NCBI GenBank assembly: GCA_963921505.1
Contig: OY997381.1
Coordinates: 6,383,118-6,447,117, forward strand
DNA length: 64,000 nt
Direction of reading: 5' to 3'
Source of the DNA: Phakellia ventilabrum
Taxonomy: Eukaryota; Porifera; Demospongiae; Axinellida; Axinellidae
Shown: positions 1 through 12,300 of the stretch, in pieces
Layout: every line of letters starts with the position of its first letter
How positions within the stretch are numbered: the stretch's first letter is position 1
Position numbers and translations under genes: made by a program
Notes under the pieces: generated by a model
The model's database searches: none
Seen by the model: only the letters and a program-made list of their open reading frames with translations
Told to the model about the DNA's origin: nothing

Positions 1-2136
1 TTTTGTTGATCCACCCATGGCTCGTGTGTGCATCGATGATGATGACAGTATGTGATGTAATCACGGTTAATAGTATTAAGACAGTAATGTTCCAATATAG
101 TATACCTTATTTTTCCAATGGCGTAGAGTCTACAATACTGAGCATTTAAACCTATTTGGAAAGAAAGGGACCTTCTAAATCAGTAGACTGTACTACTTTT
201 CATGTCTTTCATGCACAATACCTATGGCAGAGATTATTGTGATCTGCCCACATCTGCCTGAGCATACACATCTTTTTGGAAAGAAAGGGATCTTTCATTA
301 CCAAAGTAACACGTAGTTACATGCATGGTGACCTGGTTCATAAAGTATAAACTTGACTCTAATAATTATATTACTCCAATATTTTCCTCATACAAATTGC
401 ATTTATCATGATTCTTGTAATTATAACTATAGTGTACAGCCCAAATGCATGCTTCACATGCTCACCTCCCAATGCACCCCTCACTCTCTTCCATCTGACT
501 TAATTTCTCACTCACTCACACTAAGACAACTTACATAGCATTATTATTTTTATCCCTAGTAATGCCGGTTGTGGATGTTGGTGATGACCCTCACTTCAGT
601 ATTGCACTACCAAGTGGAAAGCTGCTCTGTTATACAGTGCAGGGAGAACATGGTTTCACTTTCAACTTGATTAGCAACAAGAGGCTCCATATGAATGCCA
701 TGTTTGTTCCAGACTCTCAGAGAGAGGAAGTCACCTGGCTGGGATCGATGGGGGTTGTTATACATAGCAGCAGTTACAAGAAGTCCAACTTTACGGCTCT
801 GAGATTCGAGGCTAAGGTTGACACAATCTATATCGGAGATGAGATCATGCTTAAGGCTAGGAACATTGAGAAGCTGACCTTCAGTGATGGCAAGCTGACC
901 ATCTCAGAGGCCCCACCAGTGGAAGGCTTCAAGTATCCCGCAGTGTATGTAGATCTCAAGCATGTCGGTCTCAGCTTCACCATCAAGTTTATGACCGAAC
1001 ATCTAGACCTGTTCTGGCACAGTACGGGCCAGGTGATTGAGGACTCTCATGGAATTATCGGTGAGTTAATCACCCTTATTTTTTGATGTGGTATCCATTG
1101 TGTTTGCTTTAGTATAAACATAGGTATTAATTAAACACACCCATAGCCGAGTTATAAGCATGAAGCATAAGGTCTGAGTGCTTATCAATCAACAATATCC
1201 CAACTGGGCAGGGCTTGTATAAGGTGGTTGCCATCCAGTTTCATAAGCATGAGACCACTTGCTACTCTATTAAATAGTAGTTTATCAATATTCACACCAC
1301 TCACTAGGAGTGTATACTGTAGTATAAGCTGTGATAACTCCATTGACTGGAAATGTGGGCACTAGCTAGATACTGGATACTGGAGACACCATGGAGACCG
1401 GGGATACCGGGACAGGGATATACATGTAGACCTATACTTTATACTGAGAATACTAATGTCTAGCAAAGTACGCATGTAATAAGTTTCTCAAGAGTATGCA
1501 GCTGTACAAATGTTAACATCAATTCAGTTGCATGGGACAGAGCTGCATGTTAGTACAGTTTGTGTAGCGTTACATAATGACACATACAAAGTATATATAG
1601 TTTGTTTTGGCCATAATATTATTACATCACTGAAATTGAAACTGAAAATTTAGCCCTAAAGCCATTTACCTCAGTGGTCCAAGGATCACAGTGATGTAAG
1701 GCACTCCTGTGTGGAGCCTCCCAGTTCTATTGTGTATAAAATCTTTACACTTAGCAGTGTGTTATTTATATATGGCCCTTTTTCCTTAAATATTTACACT
1801 TGGCAGTGTTTTCAGCACAATAAATAAACATAGCAACCACCTAGCAACCTTCATTTAACAGGCGTTTGATGTTATCCACCTACAGGCCAGTTCTTCCGCA
1901 AGGGAGTTGAGATTGACGAGGTGCGCAAAATCCTGATCATGCCCAACAAGGAGCCTGTACCTGTGATGCGCCGTCCTGTGTGGCACTTCATGGAGAGGGA
2001 GGTGGCTGATGACCAGCTCTGCTGGACTGCCATGAATCCAGGCTACCAGGGAGAGGGGCTCATTGATGGAGCATACTTTGACTATCTAGTGAATGATGTG
2101 CTCAGTGCAGACTTCAAGTTCAGGAAACAGCAGTAG
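1..2136 (+). CDS. ITIH-like secreted protein, 3' part only (gene A)
   Basis: Last three exons of a gene that begins left of the window. Exon 1-47 is the end of a Calx-beta domain (reads FVDPPMARVCIDDDD, then a gtatgt donor). Exon 560-1060 and exon 1886-2136 (stop at 2134-2136) encode a domain like the C-terminal domain of inter-alpha-trypsin inhibitor heavy chains: it starts DDPHFSIALPSGKLLCY, continues IIGQFF across the splice junction and ends with CWTAMNPGYQGEGLIDG then FDYLV, the family hallmark. Splice phases agree (1 to 1). In ITIH proteins this domain follows a VWA domain and carries the site of hyaluronan/proteoglycan attachment; I did not see the typical DPHF processing context clearly enough to claim that chemistry here. 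It is a tandem paralogue of the gene at 9363-17806, about 95% identical in these exons, with only four aspartates at the end of the Calx-beta exon against nine in the paralogue. Confidence 0.85.
1600..1830. repeat. Dispersed repeat, copy 1 (in intron of gene A)
   Basis: The stretch has the words gttttggccataa, ccaaggatcacagtg and ttacacttggcagtgtt in the same order as 5850-6085. The two are direct, diverged copies of one unidentified dispersed repeat. Confidence 0.5.
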
Positions 2137-2859
2137 CTAAATCGGATCTTCCAGGCAGTATTCAATATCCAAACTTAGTAGTCTATAATCTGACTCTATC
2201 AGCATTGTTGAATTAGAACTAGAAGCCTCAAGTATTTTTTACTCTTAGTAAGAAATAGCTACAAGCTATTGACATTTGTAGTTTTCATTCATAAGGCATT
2301 AGTACCCTATCAGACGTCAGTTTTAGTTATTGTAAGCTACCAGTATTGTCCTCAGCAACCATGGTTATAATTATTATCTAAAAAAGTGTTCTTTGGGTCA
2401 GTACCCTATTAGTCTGCATAACTTCTACAATGGTATGCTAATATGTGACATCACAAAATAGTGATGTGCATATGATTGCCTTTCAACCTCCTCTGAATGT
2501 AGCTATTGCCCCAGTAAGTCATGATCAGGCAGCATATGCCTTATTCAATAACGCCTATAAATGTGAGTGGTTGTGCTAAAACCCTTCAAGGCTTAGAATT
2601 GTACCTTGAATTGGCCAAACCTCTTCTATAGGATCCTATGCCCATGTATATAGCCTTGTCCCCAGGCTCTCACGACTGGCTTGCTCGCGATAATATTACG
2701 CTTCCCATCTCGCCCTGGGGTGTGCATGGATGCTCCCACTCCCAAAGAACAAGGTTAGCTAGTACACCATACAGCATAATTGTGTTGGCTGCAGCTCGCT
2801 ACTAAGGCATCTACGCTTGCTTGATCCTAGTTACACTTATCTTCAAAGAGATATATAGA

Positions 2860-3545
2860 TTGCTACAACTTTTACCAGCCGGGCGTACTAAGATTGCTTT
2901 ACGTTAACATTCCCACGTCTGTTGGTCTGTTTGTGTGTTCCTCCACAGTTACTGCCTGAGCAATGGTCAATGGCTGCTGTGGTGTCCCAAAGTATTTCGT
3001 ACTTCAATGATCATTGAGGTAGTAGCTTATTGGACTTGTAGACATGTTGATTTACTACGTTGTTTAAATTACAACTGTGGGATTACAGATTATGGGATTA
3101 CTGGGATTACCATGGGATTACTGGGATTAACATGGGATTACGCCGAAGACTGTACGAGATTACAAGGCAGTGTCCGACCCCTCTTCTGTTTTTGTACGAG
3201 TTTCGTAACAAACTCTGTTGACTCGGGTGGCAAATCGGTGGTCATTTTTGCCTCTGCCAGGAAGTCTCTCAAATGACAGTACTGTGGCAGATACAAGTTC
3301 ACTTCCGTTTCGACATAAATTATCCTTCACTATAACAGAAGATGAATTGCAAACCCTCCTCCGCCAAGAATCTTCTTTAACCTTTAGTCCTACACTTATG
3401 GGGTACCTACCAAGCTCATCAAGCACAGCTATGTTATATCTTGCGATCTTCCGACTCCTAAGATGCATTGACCTGTTGCTGAGTACAGCCTTTAGGTGAA
3501 TGATTTATAATACCTGGCTAGTTGTTCGGTATGAAATATCAACCT
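2860..3545 (-). repeat. Partial copy of the foldback element seen at 57.2-57.8 kb
   Basis: 2865-2940 matches, in reverse, 57,540-57,620 (accagccgg, ctaagattgctttacgtt), and 3465-3545 matches the reverse arm 57,770-57,842 (acctgttgctgagtaca, atatcaacctt). One arm is missing and the interior differs, so this is a broken or rearranged copy. Confidence 0.5.
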
Positions 3546-3960
3546 TATTATTGCTATAGCTTTTTATTGCCATAGCTTCTTATTGCTATAGACTTCCGGA
3601 ATTCCACCCACCTGCAATATCTATAAATGGATTGCAAGTAGGTGTGGCAAATAATGTAATTCTTTGGCATGTAGGTATTTACAGAGGGTAGAGTTCCAGA
3701 AGTATCTATAGAGCTATAGCAATAGGAAGCTATAGCAATCTGTAGCGCTATAGCAATAAGCTATTGAAATAAGAAGCTCAACACTCAATGCTTCCACAGT
3801 AACTTGACATTCTTTTGCTATAGCTATTCATTGCTATAGCTTCTTATTGCTATAGACTTCCAGAATTCTACTATAAACACCTACATGCCAAAGAACTTTG
3901 GAAATGTTGCCATAGCTTCTTGTTGCTATTAGTTATAGCTTAATTTTGTTATACTTGTGT
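3540..3960. repeat. Multiple inverted repeats rich in TTGCTATAGC (foldback)
   Basis: The motif ttgctatagcttcttattg followed by ctatagacttccngaattc occurs forward at 3550-3603 and 3828-3868 and inverted at 3690-3760. The word ctttggcatgtaggt at 3662 is inverted at 3881-3897. The whole block could form long hairpins. No coding potential. Likely a foldback or MITE-type element of unknown family. Confidence 0.6.
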
Positions 3961-5849
3961 ATAGTATAGCTGTACATGTACCTAGTGGTTCTGAAACAAC
4001 TAGGAGACTGTTGCATGCATGCATGCATGTGTTTGCATCCACACAGCAGCCATGCAGTGGACACAAAGTGGATTAATTACACCAACCTTTCTGCAGCTTC
4101 TTATTGCTAATATTAATGCTTATTACTGTAGCTTCCTATGACTGTACACTCTTGCTTTTTGGCATTATTTGATGTTTTCTGTGTGGGAATGAGATGCATG
4201 TTGCCATCCGTACTGATGTACTTCCTATATAGAAGTGCTGTTTACCTTTCTAATGTTATGTGCACCTACTATAGCTAGGTAGCATAACATATACATTTTA
4301 TGAAGCAGTTGGAAGGTTTGACATGTTTGCCTAGGGCACTGAGAAATGTTCTCAGCTGCTCATGTGAACCTCTTAAAGGTGCATGGTAGTGTAGTTACGC
4401 ACATTACTTTTATAATCATATGACTACACATAATCATATGGCTGTGAATATTTTTAACACCCTGCCCCATACAAAATACAAATTCTGTAATTCCTTCCAT
4501 TAATTCAGAGCACTGCCCATGATTCATCCTGTCTACTTTCATCGTACATGAAGCACAGACAAATGAGTGCTCAAACATGCATGCGAATTACTCTTCCTCT
4601 TGATATTAGTACAGTGTTTGTCTGTGTTTACTGTTTTGGCTTGCTGGGAATTGCATGTGTACAGATACTGTACTTCCAGCATTTGGTATATTGCTAGCAT
4701 GCATGGCTGCAGTGCACTATGCATAATTAATAATAAGTATTTGGTTTTCCTGGAATGAATTACTGCAATGTTTGTCCTCCTCTCTCAGACTTGAAGCTCT
4801 TACATGACATCCTGTTTGCATTTTAGTGGGCAGACTGTCAGTAAACAAGGAAATACTGAGAGTTGGTATGCCATCAAAAAGCTTTTAACCCACCATTTCT
4901 GATTCTCAAGGTCAGGCATCCATCAGCAACTGGGGTTTATTGTATGGCAAGGGATAGTAGGAGTGGTTGTAGTAATGATTTCAAATGCACAAAACACCCA
5001 TTACTAGCATGGGCAGGTACAGCTAAAGTAACTGAAAGCAAAGCTGGCACAGCTACAGTGTCTATATAAGAACAGCAAGTTTGCCAAAAATCATAATGCA
5101 GCAGAGCTCGCTTATCTGGCACTGTTGCTTACTACGTCATTTGCTTAACAAAGATTCCTCTGGGGCAGTAGTCATAGTCTCCAGCATGCATAAACTTGAA
5201 TATAGTACACAAGAAGGCACTGGTCGCATACTCATGCATCCGACCAACAAACTTGGGAAGTAATTCACTGCAAAATGGGTTCAATTTTGTGTGTTAGCTT
5301 ATTCCTCCTCTATCTGGGCTAAGCACTAGCTGTTTTTGCCAAGTTTCTTGTCATAAGCACTTTCTACAGCTAGTAGCATTTCCCTAAGTTTAAGGGAATG
5401 CATTTTTTAAATTATCCCTTCTCTGAGTGAGCATGTATACTAATGTGTTTTCCAGTTTATCCACCGCATCAAAGTTGTTGAGCCATATTAAAATGATCAA
5501 CAACACCAGTAATAAAAATGAGCTGAGAATAGAATCACTTTAATTGGTCTCTATCAGGTACACACACATGTACATTATATTTTAATGTTATTGTCGTATT
5601 TAGGAATCATGCAGTAAATCTTCTTTTAGAAAGATATTTTAATATTCTTTCAACATGACAGATTATTGAAAGCTGTGGTCAGTAGGCCTCCCTTGGTAAA
5701 ACTATGAGATAGGCTTGTCCAGATCTCTGACTCTTTGTGCGCCACAAGCTAGTTCGAAGATGGCATCCATGTAACTGCCAGAGATGCCATTTTGAATACA
5801 TGCCTTGTAGGGGCCCCATAAAGACCCATATAAAACTTACATAATTTTG

Positions 5850-6085
5850 TTTTGGCCATAACTCCTCACAGAAAGTGAAAGTAGAGAAACCCTAGGTTGA
5901 TAATCTTAGTTTTCACCAAAGGATCACAATGGTAAAAGTTTCGATCCTCTGTGACCCCTCCTGCATGCCAAACATTATAATATTACCATTACATCACACC
6001 CCCTTCTTATCTTCACACTTGGCAGAGTATTATATATCCTCCTTAAAAATCTATAGCAACACTTGGCAGTGTATTATGCCAAGGA
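5850..6085. repeat. Dispersed repeat, copy 2
   Basis: Diverged direct copy of 1600-1830 (gttttggccataa, aaggatcacaatgg, ttcacacttggcagagt). Confidence 0.5.
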
Positions 6086-7269
6086 TTCAGCTGCTATGAT
6101 CGCATATTTTAATATACCTGGGGAGGCCTGGGTATAAGGCTATTATAATGCCCTTGTCTGCAATACTGGAGTTAGCTACCTGCACCAAAAACCTATTTCA
6201 CTACGTGACCAAAAAATCAAATTTTGTTTTCTAAGTAGGTTAGTAACCACACCCTCATTGCTTAGGATTTTGGAATCCTTTCCGAGGGCTTGTTTATAAG
6301 CCTTACAGATTTGTTAGCCCTCAGTAACTATGGAAAGTTCCCCTAAGGATTCTAAAGCCAATGTATAAGTGCAGCTCCATTCAAATGACTTCCTCAGTAA
6401 GGTTTGGTTCAAATTACCTACTACTAATTATGTAGCTAGTTGGTGAGTCAAATGAGCTTGAAATTATTTTTCCGCTGCTGCATGCATGCTATTGAAATAT
6501 GTACGTCAGTGTACTTATAGTATGACCAGCTGGTCTGTGACAGAATTTTCCTATGTGATACACTCAACTGGGGCTCACTAAAACTCACCAGGATTAGCTA
6601 GCTTTAAAATACTGTAGATCATACGTTGTGGAAAAGGTTAAATTAACCGATAATAATGGGTTGCCAGAGTTTTAGCTAGGTCACTCATATCTGACTTACG
6701 TATATAATCAGAGCATGAATGGATGGATGCATGGAACACGATAGCTACCAGCACTGCAGTAGTTACGCACAGGGCTCCATGCAGCTGATATCACCAAATA
6801 CCATTAGTAGCTACATGTAAGTCAGACTGTGTGCATGCAGTCACTTCCCAATGATATTGGCTTCATTTGCAAATTTAAAACCCGTTCCCCTTCAAGGAGC
6901 AGCCTTGTACAAAATGCACACACAGTTTTCTACAGTCACTATAATAATCTGTGTGGTGGGTCCTAGGGATGAAGGTATAGTACAGGCAACCTGAGCTAGG
7001 TAGAATAAACTCTTCTTTGCAATGCTGTAGTTGCTGGTACTGAATTCCTTTCCTGTGACTTACGAAACCACTTGGAAGGAAGTTTTTGTGCTTCCATAAA
7101 CAGTTTCCAGCAGGCTATGTAATTAGCTGCATGCATATCCTTCTGGGAACTTACTAATATTGTTTATGAAGAAGTCCAGTACTTCCATAAACAATATTGG
7201 TTTCAAAAGGAAATGTATCCTGCTTACTGAATGGGGTACAGAGTGCAGTATCTCAAGCCTGTCTCCTTG

Positions 7270-7600
7270 CTTCAACCACAAAGGTATCTGATGCCTGGCT
7301 GAATATCTTTGGGTCTTCCTATGGATAATGATACCATCCAAGTGGCAATTGGATTCCAACCTGGTACTCCGGGATCCCCTGTACCAGCCTCTGAGTCACC
7401 TATGCAGATACTGTGGCTCTGCAGTTGACAGTCGGGCCACCCACGCACGGCCTCAATTGTCGCTGGAGTGAAGCCTGTCCTCACCATCAATGATATCACT
7501 CATAGGTCACTGATTTCAGCCACAATCCCCTGTCACCTGGAACCATTTGTATGGGTCAAATGAAAAGTGGCCAAATGGGATTACAATTGTACCCACGGTT
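7270..7600 (+). pseudogene. Relic of a reverse transcriptase C-terminus
   Basis: Translated on the plus strand with frame changes, the stretch gives a CRYCGSAVDSRATH-like segment followed by WSE, ISLI/THRSL and KWPNGITIVP-like words. This order (Cys-rich CGAxVDxxGTH, then a KRPDG-TLVPW-like word) is one I know from the C-terminal part of certain invertebrate reverse transcriptase-like proteins. It is heavily broken by stops and shifts, so it is an old fossil of a retroelement rather than a gene. Confidence 0.45.
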
Positions 7601-7984
7601 CCATACAGGATTTGTTATCTTTGCCTGCACTGAATGGATAACTTTAATCCTCGGGTGATTGCTACAGATGCGTGACAGGCTGTGTTACGTTCATGGAATA
7701 CACGACCAGTACATGTCACATGGTACCATTTTGTCTGCAGGTGGTTTCTTTCAAGCTTATACATGAAGATGTTTACACAAAAAGGTTGCTGTGTTGAACC
7801 CAGCTTGAGTTGCACAACAATGCTCATACAAGCTTACAAGCTTATCTAGCTATACGTCAGATGGAAGGTATACTTAAGCTAAGGCACGTATTAGAGGCAG
7901 CTACCATTAAGAAATTATTACAAGTGAAGCTGCAATTGTAACATTTCTAAGTCTCCTGCAATTGAGAAAGGTCACAAGTGCAGA

Positions 7985-8130
7985 TGCACTTCTAGCATTC
8001 CTCAATTGTAGTAGCTACCTATAATATGTGAGTAATTTTTGTTCACTACCTATGCACATTCTTTGATATTGAAGTTGTAACTCCGGTTACCTGAGCTGGG
8101 TTAAAGCAAATCCTCTTGTTTTGCAGTGTA
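7985..8130 (+). repeat. Dispersed repeat, inverted copy at 35.1-35.3 kb
   Basis: attctttgatattg, ggttacctgagctggg and ttaaagcaa recur in reverse complement at 35,125-35,190. No coding sequence is visible. Confidence 0.5.
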
Positions 8131-8713
8131 CCTTGAAATAAATTATTACCACAAACACTCCAGAGGGCTGATTATCCTCACACAACTAGCTAGCTAACTG
8201 TAATTACCGTGGCTGGCTCATACAGTGATTCTGTTGTGTTACATGTATCAGTTACAGCATGCATACATCAGCACTTATCTATTACCGTAGTGCCGGTCAT
8301 GTGACATCTGTAGGTACTCCCTGCGTGGCATTTCCATAAATCATGTGACATCTGTTTTCCATCAGATGTGAGTGGTTTTGGCAAAGCCCTTCAAGGTGAA
8401 CTTACTATAGTTGTATATTCACTGTAGACCCCATGCAGGATAGTTAAATGGAAACAGAGGAGAAAGCGACCCCTGATGCAAAAGAACGTGATCACGACTC
8501 CAATCAGTAGCTATAGGACACAGTGCATGCTATAATACTCATTTTTGCTGTCAAAAACATTAACTTCTCATGCCATGGAGTAACATCACCTGTGTTCAAG
8601 ACCAATACGTCTAAGGATCAGCAATATCTGCTACAGGAAAGTGGAGAGTCGGGCTGTGTTGCTTAAGATTCACGTTTGATTGCACCCTCAGGCCGTCCGT
8701 CTCCAACGCTCAT

Positions 8714-9016
8714 ATCTCTACATAGGGGGCATCTCAAAGCCATTTTTTCCAAGATAACTTCATTGTAACGTTAGGGGGGTTGAGGGCCATGACGTTATCT
8801 TCAGTTGATACCTACGCACTACTACTGTGCCTGATAACATCCAAAGTATACTTTGCTTGGCGTCATTGTAGGCTGCAGAAAGGCTTTTTTTGTACATATC
8901 TCGGAAGAAAGTAGAAATAGGGCATTGCAAAGTGTCACGGAGCAAGACGTTATGAGGGGGGCGTCACCATGACGTTATTTTTGGACAAAATAGTTTGGAA
9001 ACGCCCCCTTACACAG
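8714..9016. mobile_element. Small imperfect-TIR element (MITE-like)
   Basis: The left end (ctctacatagggggc, then catttttttcc-like) and the right end (ggacaaaatag, then gcccccttacacagag) are imperfect inverted repeats of about 35 bp, enclosing about 300 bp with two copies of the word gacgttat. No transposase. Family unknown; target duplication not clear. Confidence 0.4.
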
Positions 9017-9362
9017 AGGCTACACAAACTCTACTAAACTGGGAGCTGCAGTAAGCTTTCCTTGGCAAAACGATGTGATGAACTCGTCCAGATTTCTAAC
9101 TCTTCGTCCGTAGACCTTCTTCGTGCGCCGTTTCTAAACCCCACCCATCAACGATCGCAATGACAAAAAATAATTTACAGCCCTATGGTATTATCCAGAT
9201 GTTTACTGTAACTTTCCACATGTACCAGTTTGTACCAGGCACAAGTAACTTGTCAACTAGCAAATGCACTATGAACCCTGTCCATTACCTATATAAATAC
9301 GATAAAATCGAAGGAGATATCAGTTTGTTTGTTATCAGTGTATATTTTGCAACAGGAGATCC

Positions 9363-12300
9363 ATGGCCACAGCAGGCGTGCTAGTGTTTGTTCTATGTGC
9401 TCTTTGCACTTGTCAGGGGGTGGTGGGCCAGGATTGTTCAGCACTATCTAGCAGTGGCAATTGCTCGTTTTATCCCGATTGTGTGGAAGCCCAGAGGCTT
9501 GCCTGTGGCCCTACAGGCTTCAGTCTAGCGTATGGAGAGACTTACTGTGAGCGGTTTGAAACATTCAGCAGCAATTTTAACCAAGCAGTGAGTTGTTACC
9601 GAGTTACATTGTACTGCTTGATTTATGTAGCTAGTGTTAATTATACTATTAATTATATGCTTTCGTTATAATATTATTATAGTATGTGTTTATTTACAGC
9701 ATACGCGATGAAAATGCATAGCGCCTTGGGCAGTGTGCTACCAGGCAATTTAGTTTGCGCGCGATAATATTAAGAAAAATTATTATGCGATCATCAGCGA
9801 GGAATACCAGAGACGGTTATAGCCTGGTGAACGCTCTTGCAGACGCCGGAGGACCATGGTCTACTTTTATTAGCCCCTTGGATAATTAAAGGATGCTAAC
9901 AACGCAGTAAAGAGCCCTCCCTAAGTCGAGAGTCCACAGTTCGCAACAGCGCAGACAAAGCGAAAGGGTCCGCTCCTCTGACATGGTAGCTCTGCGGCAA
10001 GTACAGCAGTCGGAATCATTGCTGATATATATTAACCAGCTTGTTACAGTAATGGTTTATCTTATGTGAGGCTACAGCAATACCAGTCAATTGTAGCTAC
10101 GGTAAAATTTTATGTGATAAGACAGTGCTGATGAAGAGAATGCCATTTCTACACTGATAGTGTTTGTCCATTTGCTAACCAGTAGCCAAAAGTGCACAGA
10201 AAAAGCGGAAAACTTTTTCTGGCATCAAATCTATGCCTTCCTCGCCTATATTTATCTTGCAGCCAATTAACGGTAGCTAGCTCTATGGAAAGGCCTGGTT
10301 GTACCTCCAAAAACAACAATGTTTTTTAGGTGCTAGCTACCGAATTTAGTAAATATTATTAAACTTTTGTGAGTTTCTAGTTTAATGGAGGCTGAAGACT
10401 CAGCAATACAAAATGGGCCATTGGTAAAGTATCACAGTAGCCACATAGCACTGCTAGACCATATACTTTCATAAATACTTAGCATGCAATAGTATAAGCA
10501 GTCCCATAATATACCAAACGGCATATGGAGGCGCCATGCACTGTGAGTCTTAGTCTGGCTACGCAACACTATGTGAGTCTAGTCTCACTAGTTTCGCAAT
10601 GGCTTTCCTAGTCGAGTCCACTACACATACACTCCTAAACTGAATCAAACCTTAATACAAAATTAAACTGCTTTTCTCTGCTGCATGTAAGCAAACATTT
10701 GCTAACTAGCTACCTCCTTGCCGGCTGCATCCTGAAAATTTAGCTACTAGCTAGCTAATCCAGCCACTTAGCCTTATTGTTAAGGTATATATAATAATAA
10801 CACTATGACATTGTGTTTCGTGTTACTGTGTGCGTGTATGTGGATAAAAGGGGGGATAGAAGTTGAGGTAGCATGATCTATAATATTCTGTACTATTCCA
10901 CAGGGCGAACTGTGGGTCACAGCAGTGCAGGAATGCCTTTCCAGTAGGCTTTTCTCGAGTAGTTGGTATGCCAACCCAACTGACTGCGTGGAGCTGGCAA
11001 ACCTTGGTTTGGACCTCTACCCTGACTGCTACCTGGACAGTGGCCTCTGCCAGGACATCCTTACTAACTGCACTAACCTAGAGGCTCTGTGGTCCATTCT
11101 TGACTTCTCTGACTTCACAGCGAAACTAGCACGGAAACTGGTTAGTTCTCACAGTTATAGCTATCTAGGTGGAATATAATGCCGCCCCAATGTGGGAACA
11201 GTTGCCCCCCAAAAATGGTACTTCCACACTGCACTCACTCTAATGCCAGTGGCCATTGTTACACCAGTAATTATATTATTCCTTTTATAACCAGGGTTCC
11301 TTTTTCCACAATCGACAAGTCTAAAGAGAATTAACAACGCAAGCAAGAAATCACCTATAGCACAATGAGAGAAAATTGACCTTTGCACCATTATATAGGT
11401 ACCTGTATAGTGCAAAGGTCATTTGCTTGAAAATACAAAGAATGCCCGCGAAATTTATTTTATTTTCCATGATAGCTCTCAAGCTTTCCGATAATATTAT
11501 ATGGATTATGCAAATAATTAGCTAGCTATATACCAGAATGTAAACTTTCTATGAGAAGTTACAGTTAACATTGCTTAATTTAAACTGCAGGTGTTTGAAG
11601 CAGCTGGAAGGTGCACAGATCCAACAACCATTGCAACTACTCTGAGAGGTTTACAGTGTTCTAATGGTGACAGTAACTTTGAGGAGTTTATCGAAACCAT
11701 CTTGACTTATCTCGGTGAGCAAGACATAAATTTCTACTTCAGCCACACAGCCATTCAGTAAACACTTATAATTGCCACAAAATTTCAGCTGAGCCCTGTA
11801 TAAGAATACACTATAAAGACAACATTTAAAATTCTAGAGCCTCACCCATGCATAATACTGTAGGAAATTTATTTTTGTGAGAACATTTATTGACAGAGAA
11901 AGGCTCTCTCAATACCTTGGAGAGAAACTAGATGTTCCAGTCATCTTCAGTGAAAATTAGTGTGTAAAGCTGCTACTTTTAATTTTTTTTATACAGTGGC
12001 GTAGCTAAGGTAGAGCCTGGTGGGGCATATATAGGCCCTACCAACTGTTCCCGGTGCCCGACCAACTTAACGCAGTGAGCAGCGGGTGCACACGACCGCT
12101 GATCAGTGATGTCATATAGCTACTCTAGTAGACCTACTAGCAGCCTCTTAGCACTGACTTGGAGCTTATCATTTATTACACACTAGCTACGCCACTGCTT
12201 TTACAGCCAAACATTACTGGATCACCAACTGTCATCAAAGTTTGAGGGTAATGGCGACATAACATTGTACCCCTTACTTTTTTGCTGAAAGGTTGCGTAC

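Larger units (their letters stand above)
2137..9362. other. Gene-free interval between ITIH-like genes A and B
   Basis: No convincing exon was found. The short open frames have no recognisable domain. It holds relic repeats listed separately (2860-3545, 3540-3960, 5850-6085, 7270-7600, 7985-8130, 8714-9016), a TAGCCTTGTCCCCAGGC motif at 2651 resembling one end of the TAGCCT element family, and a short TGGGATTAC-type tandem array around 3077-3142. A pair of direct diverged copies also lies at 5675-5755 and 9045-9130 (shared words tggnaaaacnatg and cgtccagatttctaactctt). Confidence 0.5.

Noticed and set aside
3077-3142. TGGGATTAC-type array as telomeric sequence
   Set aside because: Units are irregular and differ from TTAGGG; only a few copies.
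3160-3499. Overlapping 90-100-codon frames on both strands
   Set aside because: No domain; they fall partly in a dispersed repeat.
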